Shown: positions 15,445 through 24,119 of the stretch, piece after piece
Numbering within the stretch: the first letter of the stretch is position 1
How the letters are laid out: every line of letters starts with the position of its first letter
DNA from: Planctomycetota bacterium
GTDB taxonomy: Bacteria; Planctomycetota; UBA1135; GCA-002686595
NCBI GenBank assembly: GCA_016779205.1
Contig: JADHOC010000014.1
Span: 1 to 64,000 of the forward strand
Direction: 5' to 3'
DNA length: 64,000 nt
The notes under the pieces: generated by a model
Told to the model about the DNA's origin: nothing
The model's database searches: none
The model's input: only the letters and a program-made list of their open reading frames with translations
Translations under genes and position numbers: made by a program

Positions 15445-16452
15445 ATGTCCACGTTCCGCGACGAGGCTGAGGTAGAGGTCGTCGCCGGCAAGGGCGGGGA
15501 CGGGATCGTGTCATTCCGGCGGGAGGCCCACGTCCCCCTCGGAGGTCCCGACGGGGGCGACGGCGGAAACGGGGGGAGCGTCGTCTTCGTCGCCGACCCG
15601 AACGTCCACTCCCTGCTCGATATCGGCCGGAGGTTCCGGTACGCCGCTCGCAACGGCCAGCCCGGCGGCCCGCGGAATCGGACGGGTAAGAGCGCCCAGG
15701 ATGAGGTGATTCACGTCCCGGTCGGGACCCTAGTCTACGACTCGGAGCGCGGCAACCTGATGCGCGACCTGGCGAGGCCCGACGACCGGCTCGTGGTCGC
15801 CGAGGGCGGCAAGCGGGGCAAGGGGAACACCCGCTTCGCGACCGCCATCCGGCAGGTGCCGCGGAAGGCGACGCTCGGGACCCCGGGCGAGCAGCGCCGG
15901 CTTCGCCTTGAGCTGAAGATCTTCGCCGAGGTGGGGCTGCTCGGCTTCCCCAACGCAGGCAAGTCGACCTTCATCAGCAGGGTGACCGCCGCCCGCCCGA
16001 AGGTGGCGGACTACCCCTTCACCACCCTGGATCCCCAGGTCGGCATCGCCCGGGTGAAGGACTACGACACCCTGGTGGTCGCGGACCTCCCCGGGCTGAT
16101 CGAGGGCGCGGCGGAGGGCGCGGGGCTCGGGCACCGCTTCCTCAAGCACGTCGAGCGGTGCGGCATCCTCGTGCACCTCGTGGACGTCTCGGAGGCGGCC
16201 GAGCGCGAGCCCGCCGCGGCCTGGGAGACCCTCGAGGACGAGCTCCGGCGCTACTCGCCCGAGCTCCACGCCAAGCCCCGCCTCACGGTGGCGTCGAAGT
16301 GCTTCGAGGACGAGGGGTGGGAGGAGCGGCTCGAGCAGCTCCGGGCGGTCGCGGGCGGCTCGGTGGTGGGGATGTCCTCGATCCTCGGGACCGGCGTGGA
16401 CGAGGTCCTCCGGGACGCCCACCGGGTCGTCCGGGGCCTCGACGAGGCCTGA
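15445..16452 (+). CDS. obg: Obg-family ribosome-assembly GTPase
   Basis: 335 aa. The Gly-rich Obg fold opens the protein (EVVAGKGGDGIVSFRRE; GGDGGNGGSVVFV). The G domain follows with the P-loop GFPNAGKSTFI (~residues 169-179), the switch region YPFTTLDP and the DLPGLIEGA G3 motif. The usual NKxD G4 is replaced by ASKCFED. There is no C-terminal OCT domain, as in the shorter Obg class. It assists 50S maturation. Confidence 0.95.
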   Translation: MSTFRDEAEVEVVAGKGGDGIVSFRREAHVPLGGPDGGDGGNGGSVVFVADPNVHSLLDIGRRFRYAARNGQPGGPRNRTGKSAQDEVIHVPVGTLVYDSERGNLMRDLARPDDRLVVAEGGKRGKGNTRFATAIRQVPRKATLGTPGEQRRLRLELKIFAEVGLLGFPNAGKSTFISRVTAARPKVADYPFTTLDPQVGIARVKDYDTLVVADLPGLIEGAAEGAGLGHRFLKHVERCGILVHLVDVSEAAEREPAAAWETLEDELRRYSPELHAKPRLTVASKCFEDEGWEERLEQLRAVAGGSVVGMSSILGTGVDEVLRDAHRVVRGLDEA

Positions 16453-16650
16453 GCCCCTCCGCACCCCCTCGGGGCTGGCCAGGAGCCCCGAGCGGCGCGG
16501 TGATTGTCCCGGCGTGAGAGCCGCCCTGACCCGGTGAATGGGCCCTCAAGGGGTCTGCCCCGGGGGGTCGATCCCTTGCCCTGGACCGTTGCGCTTGAAC
16601 GGTCCAGGCGAATCGCACACGCCGGCGATGTGTGGGCAGCGAGCGAGGGT

Positions 16651-18216
16651 ATGGCAGTGAACGACTTCTCCGACGACGACTTCAGCTTCAAGGGCGTCGC
16701 ACCGGCGGACCGACAGGGCGTGGCTCCGGAGCAACCGGCGCACGAGCCCCAGGCAGCGCCGCTCTCGGGACCGGACGCGCTCCTCCCCCCCTTGCCCACC
16801 GCGGGCTCCGTGCCGGGCGAGGCCGGCGAGCTCTTCTCCTTCGAGGACGGGCTGCCGAGGGAGGAGGGCGAGGACGTCGCCCTCGGGGGTCCCGGGGAGC
16901 AGCCCATGGGGCACCCGCTCGGGGCGCAGCCGGAGCCGGCGACCACCGCCCCCGGCGGGCTCGAGGTCGAGGTCCAGGTCGACGACGCCGCAGCCGGCAC
17001 GGCCGCCTCGGTCAGCCCGCGACACCTGGTCGAGGGCTGGCTCCAGCAGATGGTGTCCGCCAACGCGAGTGACCTGATCCTCCGCAGCAACGGGAGGCCG
17101 TCCCAGCGCCTCAGCGGGAGGATCCAGTTCCTCGACGGCCAGGTCCCCGGGCCGGGTCCCATGCTCGAGGTGCTCGAGGGGATCCTCGGGGCCAAGCGCA
17201 TGGAGGTCTTCGTGGAGACCGGGGCCGCCGACGCGGCCCTCGACCTCGACGGGCTCGGGCGCTTCAGGATCAACGCGTACAAGCAGATGGGGGAGCCGGC
17301 GATCGTCATCCGGCGCATCAACGAGAACGCCCCCAGCCTCGACGAGCTCCACCTGCCGGCCGAGGAGCTGAAGGCCCTCGCGCTGCGCAAGCGCGGCCTG
17401 GTGCTCGTGACGGGCGTGGCTGGATCGGGCAAGTCCACCACGCTGTCGGCCATGATCGAGTTCATGAACCGGAACGTGGAGCGGCACATCGTGACGCTCG
17501 AGGATCCGATCGAGCTCCTGTTCAAGGAGCGCTACTGCGTCATCAGCCAGCGGGAGATCGGGACCGATACCTCGTCCTTCAAGCTGGGCCTGAAGCACGC
17601 GCTTCGGCAGAGCCCCGACGTGATTTTCATCGGCGAGATGCGGGACGCCGAGACCGTGCTCGCCGCCCTCGAGGCGATCGAGACAGGGCACCTCGTGATG
17701 TCGACGATGCACACGGTGAACGCCGCCCAGACGGTGGACCGGATCCTCGGCTACTTCCCCGTCGAGCGGCACGCTCAGATTCGACAGCGGATGGCGGACA
17801 CGCTCGCCGGGGTCCTGTCCATGCGGCTGGTCCCGAGGTCGGGGGGCGGCCTGATCCCCGCGTACGAGCTCATGAGCGCCACGCCCCAGGTCCGCGAGCT
17901 GCTCGAGGAGGGCAAGACCACCGAGCTGGGTCGCGTCATCGAGGCGGGCATGGAGGCCGGCCTGGTCTCGCTCAACAGCCGTCTTGCGGAGCTTGTACAG
18001 AGCGGCGCAGTCTCGCTCGAGAGCGCCTGCGAGGCCTCCGATCGGCCCGATGAGCTGACCATGAGCCTGCGCGGCATCCACGCCGGGGTCCGCGGTGCAG
18101 CCCGGGCCGGGGCCCAGCAAGGCCCGACCAGCGACGAGGAGCCGCTGCTGAAGGGTTCCCGCACGCCGCCTCCGCCCTCGGAGGGGGAGCTGCGGCTCCG
18201 CAAGGGGGGCAGCTGA
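16651..18216 (+). CDS. PilT/PilU-like secretion ATPase with N-terminal extension
   Basis: 521 aa, ~150 longer than a standard PilT. Residues 1-~120 are acidic, Pro/Gly-rich and unassigned. The rest is a PilT-type motor: N-domain (LLQQMVSANASDLILRSNG would be the start of it), Walker A GVAGSGKSTT (~254-263), the Asp box TLEDPIELLF, Walker B VIFIGEMRDAETV, and the His box GHLVMSTMHTVNA. ATG 16651 follows GAGCGAGGG; an earlier in-frame start at 16504 lacks support. It is followed by two GspC-like genes rather than other pilus genes. Retraction (PilU-like) or secretion function cannot be separated by sequence. Confidence 0.85.
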   Translation: MAVNDFSDDDFSFKGVAPADRQGVAPEQPAHEPQAAPLSGPDALLPPLPTAGSVPGEAGELFSFEDGLPREEGEDVALGGPGEQPMGHPLGAQPEPATTAPGGLEVEVQVDDAAAGTAASVSPRHLVEGWLQQMVSANASDLILRSNGRPSQRLSGRIQFLDGQVPGPGPMLEVLEGILGAKRMEVFVETGAADAALDLDGLGRFRINAYKQMGEPAIVIRRINENAPSLDELHLPAEELKALALRKRGLVLVTGVAGSGKSTTLSAMIEFMNRNVERHIVTLEDPIELLFKERYCVISQREIGTDTSSFKLGLKHALRQSPDVIFIGEMRDAETVLAALEAIETGHLVMSTMHTVNAAQTVDRILGYFPVERHAQIRQRMADTLAGVLSMRLVPRSGGGLIPAYELMSATPQVRELLEEGKTTELGRVIEAGMEAGLVSLNSRLAELVQSGAVSLESACEASDRPDELTMSLRGIHAGVRGAARAGAQQGPTSDEEPLLKGSRTPPPPSEGELRLRKGGS

Positions 18217-18286
18217 GGGGGCGGCCAGGGGTCGCTCAAAAATGGCGTCCGAGGGGAAGGATCGTCGTGCCGAGGCGTCTCCCTGC

Positions 18287-18292
18287 TAACCT
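18287..18292 (+). promoter_or_regulatory. Possible -10 element upstream of the first GspC-like gene
   Basis: TAACCT, 30 nt before the ATG at 18323 and within the 106-bp gap after the PilT-like ATPase gene. Similar to TAACTT at 4576. No convincing -35. Confidence 0.22.
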
Positions 18293-18322
18293 GCGTCCGC
18301 GCGGGGCCTCCCCGACCGACCC

Positions 18323-19321
18323 ATGAACGTCCCCACGATCAAGACCCTCGCCTACCTCTCCTCGTTCGCCTGCGTGAGCGCGATGGCGTATTCGGGGTAC
18401 GACTACCTCGAGAACGATCGCGGCGTCACCCACTTCGACGCGGAGCGGGCAGGGACCGTGCTGAACGGTGTGAGGCCTCCCAAGGCCCCGGTCCCCGCCG
18501 CGCTGGACTACAAGTCCGACATCGAGGCTGCCGTCGTGCTGTTTGACTGGACGGGCAAGCCGCCCCCGCCTCCCGAGGTGGTCAACGCCGCCGAGGAGGT
18601 CGACGCGCCAGCCCCGGTGGTCCCCGTGGAGGACGTGCTCGAGGTCATCATGGTGGCGGCCGAGTCGCGCAATCCGGGGGACTCGTTCTGCTCGCTGCGC
18701 TTCGTGGACAGCGCCATCAGCCCCCGCGAGCAGCTGTTCACCGTGGGCGCTCCGCTCCCCGCGCCCAATGAGCACATCTCCGTGCTCAACATCCTCCCCG
18801 ACGGGGTGGAGTTCTCCTTCGAGGACGAGCAGCGCCCCTCGGAGGTGGTGGCGCTCACCCTCCGGTCCCAGGCCGGCGACCTGATCAAGCGCCTCGGACC
18901 GGGGGACAAGCTGGTGCGCCGCACCCTCGTGGGCTCCGGCTCCACCAAGGTCGCGGACGCGAGCACGCCGCTCCTCACCGAGCGCCGAAACGGCCAGTAC
19001 TACATCGGCTCCGACGACGCGAAGCAGTTCGCGGACAGCTACCAGCAGATCCTCTCGTCAGACGTCAAGACCAAGACGCGCTACGTGGATGGGAAGCGAT
19101 CCGGGGTCGAGCTGACGGAGGTCCGAGAGGGTTCGATCGCAGCCCGCCACGGCGCCCAGTCGGGCGACGTGGTGATCTCCATCAACGGCAACCCGGTCAA
19201 CAGTCAGCAGGAGGCCATCGCCTTCGCGAAGAACAACTCAGAGCGCTACACGGTCTGGGAGGTCGAGGTGCTCCGCCTCGGTCGGGTCGAGACGATCATC
19301 TACCACAGCTCCAACGACTGA
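18323..19321 (+). CDS. GspC-like PDZ protein, copy 1
   Basis: 332 aa. One N-terminal membrane segment (TLAYLSSFACVSAMAYSGY, residues ~7-25), a proline-rich linker (GKPPPPPEVV), a middle beta-rich domain (VLEVIMVAAESRNPGDSFC onward) in the position of the GspC HR domain, and a C-terminal PDZ domain (VELTEVREGSIAARHGAQSGDVVISING). This order matches GspC, which links the type II secretion inner-membrane platform to the secretin and helps recruit substrates. Sequence identity to known GspC is low, so the call rests on architecture. A tandem paralogue follows after 40 bp. Confidence 0.7.
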   Translation: MNVPTIKTLAYLSSFACVSAMAYSGYDYLENDRGVTHFDAERAGTVLNGVRPPKAPVPAALDYKSDIEAAVVLFDWTGKPPPPPEVVNAAEEVDAPAPVVPVEDVLEVIMVAAESRNPGDSFCSLRFVDSAISPREQLFTVGAPLPAPNEHISVLNILPDGVEFSFEDEQRPSEVVALTLRSQAGDLIKRLGPGDKLVRRTLVGSGSTKVADASTPLLTERRNGQYYIGSDDAKQFADSYQQILSSDVKTKTRYVDGKRSGVELTEVREGSIAARHGAQSGDVVISINGNPVNSQQEAIAFAKNNSERYTVWEVEVLRLGRVETIIYHSSND

Positions 19322-19361
19322 ATGCCCCGCGCCGCGGCTCCCGGCTCGGCGCACCTGACCC

Positions 19362-20360
19362 ATGAACGTCGGCATCGTCAAGACGGTCTCCTACCTGGCC
19401 TCCACCGTGCTCCTCGCCGGGGTGGCGTACGTCGCGTACGACTACTACACGGACGGGAGGACCCGCACTTACTTCAAGAAGGAGCGGGTCGGGAAGGTCC
19501 TGAACGGGGTCCGGTCTCCGGAGGCGCCGCGCGCCGCGGCGCTGAACTATGAGGAGGACATCCGGCCGTCGGTCGTCGAGTTTGACTGGACGGGCAAGCC
19601 CCCGGTGGTCGTCGAGGAGGTGACGCCGGGGACGACCGACGAGGTGGTCGTCCGCCTCACCCCCGTGTCCGAGGTCCTCGAGGTCCTCATGGTGCTCGTG
19701 GACGAGCGGGACCCGGGCGAGTCCCTCTGCCTCGTGCGCCTGGCTGACCTCCAGGCGAACCCCCGTGACCGCTGGTTCGGCGTCGGATCCACCACCACCT
19801 CTCCTGACGGAGAGTTCAGCGTCTACCGCATCACCGGTCAGGGCGTCGAGTTCTCCTTCGAGGACGAGGGGCGCGAGCGGGAGTTCCTGACTCCGAGCTC
19901 CCGCACGGGCGCAGACCTCATCTCCACCATCGAGGATGGGATGGAGTTCAAGCGGAGGAAGACGACCTCCCTGATCGCGAAGGCGGGCGACGCGGAGCGG
20001 GACCTCCCGACGACCACGGAGCGCAGGAACGGGCAGTACTACCTCGGGACCGAGGACGCCGAGGCGTTCGCGAGGGACTACCAGTCGATCCTCTCGAGCG
20101 AAGTGAAGACGCGGACCCGCATGAAGGACGGGAAGCGCGCGGGGGTGGAGCTGACCGAGGTGCGCGAGGGCTCGATCGCGGCGCGCCTCGGAGCGCAGTC
20201 CGGAGACGTGATCATCTCGATCAACGGGACGCCGGTCTCCAGTCAGCAAGAGGCCATCGCCTTCGCGAAGGCCAACTCCGAGCGCTACACCGTCTGGACC
20301 GTCGAGGTGTTGCGCCTCGGCCGTGTGGAGAAGGTCGTCTACCACAGCCCGGGCAATTGA
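19362..20360 (+). CDS. GspC-like PDZ protein, copy 2
   Basis: 332 aa, exactly the length of the preceding gene and the same architecture: membrane segment (VSYLASTVLLAGVAYVAY), linker with the shared FDWTGKPP, middle beta-rich domain, PDZ domain. Over the last 74 residues the two copies share 61 identities by my hand alignment, far more than over their middle domains. The tandem arrangement implies duplication with the PDZ part held constant. The stop overlaps the TTG start of coaX (TTGA), tying it into the following operon. Confidence 0.7.
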   Translation: MNVGIVKTVSYLASTVLLAGVAYVAYDYYTDGRTRTYFKKERVGKVLNGVRSPEAPRAAALNYEEDIRPSVVEFDWTGKPPVVVEEVTPGTTDEVVVRLTPVSEVLEVLMVLVDERDPGESLCLVRLADLQANPRDRWFGVGSTTTSPDGEFSVYRITGQGVEFSFEDEGREREFLTPSSRTGADLISTIEDGMEFKRRKTTSLIAKAGDAERDLPTTTERRNGQYYLGTEDAEAFARDYQSILSSEVKTRTRMKDGKRAGVELTEVREGSIAARLGAQSGDVIISINGTPVSSQQEAIAFAKANSERYTVWTVEVLRLGRVEKVVYHSPGN

Positions 20361-21133
20361 CCGGGGTCGCGGTGCTGACCCTGGACCTGGGGAACACCAG
20401 CGCCTCGGTCGCCCTCGTTGACCGGGGAGAGGCGCACCTCCTCGCATCGGTGCCGATCGGGGACCTCGACGGGGCAGCCCTCGAGGCCTGCCTCCAGCGG
20501 TCCGCCCCGCGCCCCACCCGAGCGGCGGTGAGCGCCGTGGGGGATCCCGCCGTGGAGCGCCGGGTGTGCCGTGCGCTCGAAGCCCTCGGGCTCGACGTCT
20601 CCTGCAATCCGGACCCGGGGATCGAGCTCCGAATCGACCACCCCGAGACCTGTGGACGGGATCGGCTCTACGCCGCGCTCGGCGCGGTGGAGGGGGTCCC
20701 CGAGGCCGACGACCCCGACGGACTTGTGGTGATCGACGCGGGCACCGCCGTGACGGTGGACGCCGTCTCCCTCACACCCCTCGCGTTCCTGGGCGGGGCC
20801 ATCGCGCCGGGCCCGGGGACCCTGGCGGCGAGCCTCTCCCGGGCGGGTGCGAGGCTCCCTGAGTTCGCGGTGAGGCCCGACGTGAACGCCCTGGGGCGGT
20901 CCACCGAGGAGGCCCTGCGCGCCGGCGTCGTGGTCGGGTTCCGCGGTGCCGTCCGTGACCTCTGCACGACGATCGCGGCGGAGGCCTTCGGTCCCACCGC
21001 TTCCGTGGCGGGGGTCCTGACCGGAGGCGCGCGTGAATTCGCGCGGGCCGGCGTCACCGCGGGCCTCAAGGGGGCGCCGAGGGAGGAACCGCTGCTGGTC
21101 CACATCGGCCTCGCCGCCGCGTTGAAACCGTGA
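20357..21133 (+). CDS. coaX: Type III pantothenate kinase
   Basis: 258 aa. It phosphorylates pantothenate in the first step of CoA synthesis. ASKHA-fold motifs are visible: LTLDLGNTSASVAL at the N-terminus (phosphate 1, with Asp10), DHPETCGRDRL in the pantothenate-binding region, VVIDAGTAVTVDAV (~residues 125-138) and FLGGAIAPG. I chose TTG 20357 because it overlaps the upstream stop by 4 bp; GTG 20372 is an alternative. Confidence 0.9.
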   Translation: MTGVAVLTLDLGNTSASVALVDRGEAHLLASVPIGDLDGAALEACLQRSAPRPTRAAVSAVGDPAVERRVCRALEALGLDVSCNPDPGIELRIDHPETCGRDRLYAALGAVEGVPEADDPDGLVVIDAGTAVTVDAVSLTPLAFLGGAIAPGPGTLAASLSRAGARLPEFAVRPDVNALGRSTEEALRAGVVVGFRGAVRDLCTTIAAEAFGPTASVAGVLTGGAREFARAGVTAGLKGAPREEPLLVHIGLAAALKP

Positions 21134-22266
21134 CGCACGGGAGCTGCGGCGTGGAGCCGTTGACCCCCACGGGGGCAGGCGGCGTGGCGGTCCTCCGCGT
21201 GTCGGGGCCAGAGAGCCTCGGGCGGCTCGGGTCCATGACCAGCGTGGCGCTCCCAGCTCCTGGGGAGGTGCGCCTCGCGCTGCTCCGTGAACCCGGGGCG
21301 GACCGCGGCGCCCCGCCCCTGGACGAAGCGCTCCTCGTGGGCAGAGCCGAGTCCGTCGAGGTCCACACCCACGGTAGCCCCGCGATCGTGTCGGCGGTCA
21401 CCGAGCTGCTGCAGGCCGGAGCGCGAGGGGACATGATCAAGGCGCCGGCTCGCACGCTGGAGGAGCGCGCGGAGCTGGCGGTGGCCAACGCGCCCACCGC
21501 CTCGGGGGCCCGCGTCCTGCTCGACCAGGCAGGAGGAGCGCTTCGCCGTGCCCTCGAGGACCTGCTGGACGCGGACGAGGTCGAGCGCAGGCGAGGGCTG
21601 GCCGCGCTCTGCGAGGAGGGCCGGCGGAGCGCCCGTCTCTGGACCCCGACGGTGGTGGCGCTCGTCGGACCCGTCAACGCAGGGAAGTCGACGCTCTTCA
21701 ACGCCCTCGTGGGGGAGGAGCAGGCGACGGTCACCTCGCGCCCCGGGACGACCCGGGACGCGCTCGGAGCGCCGGGGGAGCTCGCCGGGTGGCCGGTGAT
21801 CTTCGTGGACACGGCGGGAGAGCGAGACCTCCGCGACCGCGTGGCCGCGGGGGACCGGGCAGCGGCCGTGGAGGCCGAGGGGCAGCGCCTCGCGCGCGGG
21901 GTCGCCGCCCGAGCGGAGCTCGTCTTCCACCTCTCACCCCTGGGGGCCCAGGCCCCCAGACCCGGTGCCGAGGACCACCCCGACAGCGGGCGCCGCATGG
22001 ACCTCTGGAGCCGCGCGGCGGAGGCGGTCGGCCCGGAGCCCTCGGACTGGGGACCCCAGGCCATCTCTGCCCTTGAGGACCCAGGGCACGCTCGTGCGGC
22101 CGTCGAGGCCCTCTTCCTGCAGCGCCTGGGGCTCGGCGCTGACGCCGCCTGGGTACCGGGCCGCCCTGTGCCCTTCGAGGCCGAACAGGTGACGAGCATG
22201 TGCGATCTCGCGACCGCCCCCACCGTCGACCGGTCCGCGCTCGCTTCTCTGCTCGCGTCGATCTAG
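21130..22266 (+). CDS. Divergent MnmE/TrmE-like GTPase lacking G4 and the catalytic tail
   Basis: 378 aa versus ~450 for MnmE. The N-terminus resembles the MnmE tetrahydrofolate domain (PTGAGGVAVLRVSGPESL; EALLVGRAESVEVHTHGSP). The G domain has G1 GPVNAGKSTL (~residues 179-188), G2-like SRPGTTRDA and G3 VDTAGERD. No NKxD motif follows; the equivalent stretch is Pro/Gly-rich. The C-terminus ends LASLLASI, without the (F)CIGK motif needed for tRNA wobble-uridine modification. Either a repurposed paralogue or a strongly diverged MnmE. GTG start overlaps the coaX stop. Confidence 0.75.
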   Translation: MTHGSCGVEPLTPTGAGGVAVLRVSGPESLGRLGSMTSVALPAPGEVRLALLREPGADRGAPPLDEALLVGRAESVEVHTHGSPAIVSAVTELLQAGARGDMIKAPARTLEERAELAVANAPTASGARVLLDQAGGALRRALEDLLDADEVERRRGLAALCEEGRRSARLWTPTVVALVGPVNAGKSTLFNALVGEEQATVTSRPGTTRDALGAPGELAGWPVIFVDTAGERDLRDRVAAGDRAAAVEAEGQRLARGVAARAELVFHLSPLGAQAPRPGAEDHPDSGRRMDLWSRAAEAVGPEPSDWGPQAISALEDPGHARAAVEALFLQRLGLGADAAWVPGRPVPFEAEQVTSMCDLATAPTVDRSALASLLASI

Positions 22267-22322
22267 CTTCTACCCGCGGGCGGCGGGTCTTCTGGACGGC
22301 CCCCCCCCAGGAGATGGCGCGA

Positions 22323-23771
22323 ATGACCCAGGACACAGGCCCGGACGACGGCGGCGACCCCGAGCGAGGAGGGGAGGTGCGCCCTGTCACCGGGGACGCG
22401 CCCCAGGTCCTCTCGGGCGCCGAGGCCCCCGCCGTGCGCCACCTCGTGTCGATCGATGACGTTTCGATCGAGGAGATGCACGCGCTCTTCCGGCTGGCCG
22501 ACCGGTTCGCGTCGGATCCGCGGGCCTTCGCCGATACCTGCCCCGGCTTCATCTCAGCGAGCCTCTTCTACGAGCCTTCGACGCGGACTCGCCTGTCGTT
22601 CGAATCGGCCATGCTGCGGCTCGGCGGGGGGGTGCTCACGGCCGCCGAGATGACCAGCTCCAGCGTGGTGAAGGGGGAGTCGCTGGCGGACACCATCCGG
22701 GTGGTGGGTGGGGGGTACGCCGACGCGATCGTCCTTCGGCACCCGAGCGAGGGCGCCGCGAGGCTCGCGGCCCGGTACTCCCCGGTCCCCGTGATCAACG
22801 CGGGAGACGGGAGCTTGGAGCACCCGACGCAGACGCTGTGCGACCTCTACAACCTCCACGTGGAGCGGGGCAAGATCGAGGGGCTGGACGTCGTCCTCGC
22901 TGGCGACCTCAAGTACAGCCGGACGGTGCACTCGTTCGCCTACGCGCTCGCGCGCTTCGGCGCGAACATCGTCTGCGTCCCCCAGGCGGGCCTCGAGCTA
23001 CCGGACTACGTGGTGGAGCGGCTGCACGAGGAGTTCCAGGTGGAGCCCATGCGCGCCGACGCGCGGCGGCTCGGGAACCTCGCCTCCAACAGTGACGCGG
23101 TCTATCTGACCCCACAAAAGCCGCACCAGCTCTCGCTCTTCACGGACGCCCGTGGGTGGGAGGTCCAGAGCGTGGACGCGGTCTACATGACCCGTCCGCA
23201 GACCGAGCGCCACTCGGGCTCCGAGCTGACGGATACCACCTACCTACGCCTCGAGAAGCGCGCCATGGCCGCCGAGTCCCTCCGCGATGCGGTGGTGATG
23301 CACCCGCTGCCGCGCAGGGATGAGATCAGCGACGAGGTGGACGCGGACCCGCGGAGCATCTACTTCAAGCAGGCCGCCCGTGGTGTGCCGATCCGGATGG
23401 CGATCCTCTCCTGGCTCCTCGGGCGTGTGCCCCTCGAGTCGGCGGGGGAGCCCCACGGGCAGCAGGCCTCCTACGGGGTCCCCATGGGGCCCAACCCCTG
23501 TCCCAATCCCTCGTGCATCTCCCGGACCGAGACCCGCCACGCGGAGCCGCGGTTCACCATCCTCGAGCGCGAACCGCTCCGGGTGGCATGCGCGTACTGC
23601 ACGAGGGAGCTGTCCCACGCCGTCATTGGCTGCTCTCGATCCCGGATCTTCCACGCGCCGGAGGCGGGCACGATCCGGCTCATCCTCCCGGAGCACCTCG
23701 TGTTTTTCGAGGACGAGGAGGCGGCCCTCGGCGCCGGCTTCCGGCCGGCTGCCAGCCTCGCAGGGCACTGA
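22323..23771 (+). CDS. pyrB: Aspartate carbamoyltransferase fused to a PyrI-type zinc domain
   Basis: 482 aa. Residues ~38-365 are the catalytic chain, which makes carbamoyl-aspartate for pyrimidine synthesis: carbamoyl-phosphate loop FYEPSTRTRLSFESA (~residue 84), SLEHPTQTLCDLYN, and MHPLPRRDEI (~residue 326). After ~20 linker residues comes a zinc-binding module with CPNPSC (C393, C398) and CAYC (C423, C426) followed by RELSHAVIG, closely resembling the C-terminal domain of the regulatory chain PyrI. The PyrI allosteric nucleotide domain is absent. ATG 22323 has AGGAG 9 nt upstream; ATG 22314 is too close to it. Confidence 0.92.
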   Translation: MTQDTGPDDGGDPERGGEVRPVTGDAPQVLSGAEAPAVRHLVSIDDVSIEEMHALFRLADRFASDPRAFADTCPGFISASLFYEPSTRTRLSFESAMLRLGGGVLTAAEMTSSSVVKGESLADTIRVVGGGYADAIVLRHPSEGAARLAARYSPVPVINAGDGSLEHPTQTLCDLYNLHVERGKIEGLDVVLAGDLKYSRTVHSFAYALARFGANIVCVPQAGLELPDYVVERLHEEFQVEPMRADARRLGNLASNSDAVYLTPQKPHQLSLFTDARGWEVQSVDAVYMTRPQTERHSGSELTDTTYLRLEKRAMAAESLRDAVVMHPLPRRDEISDEVDADPRSIYFKQAARGVPIRMAILSWLLGRVPLESAGEPHGQQASYGVPMGPNPCPNPSCISRTETRHAEPRFTILEREPLRVACAYCTRELSHAVIGCSRSRIFHAPEAGTIRLILPEHLVFFEDEEAALGAGFRPAASLAGH

Positions 23772-24002
23772 GGGGCCATCGCCCGTCGCCGCTCGGGCTC
23801 GGCCCACCTCGTCGATGGCGGGGTCGAGCCTGCCGGAGGGGGCAACAGGGGCGGGTAGCGAAGGGATCGGAGCCGCTGGATCGCCCCAGGGGGGGGCACG
23901 AGAGGGGGCGCGATGGCCTCGGCAGAGGGCCCCGGGTCCACCGGATCCCAGCGCCGGCCGCCGCGCGGGCCAGGGCGGCCCCTTCCACCTCTCGGAGCGT
24001 CT

Positions 24003-24084
24003 GTGCGGTTCCGCACGGATTCGGGGCGTGCGACCGATCCTTAGGGCCGAATCGGGGCCCCAGGCGTGATCTGGGGGTGATTCG
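24003..24084 (+). promoter_or_regulatory. Attenuator-like set of competing hairpins
   Basis: GTGCGG-tt-CCGCAC (24003-24016) is a perfect stem. The segment CCGAATC (24047-24053) can pair either upstream with GATTCGG (24018-24024) or downstream with GATTCG (24079-24084). The downstream pairing is reinforced by CCCCAG (24058-24063) with CTGGGG (24071-24076). The alternatives exclude each other, as in attenuators. It could equally be a distal terminator for the pyrB operon. Confidence 0.35.
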
Positions 24085-24119
24085 CGGCTCCGGCACAGGT
24101 GTTGCTCAGGTACGCTCCC

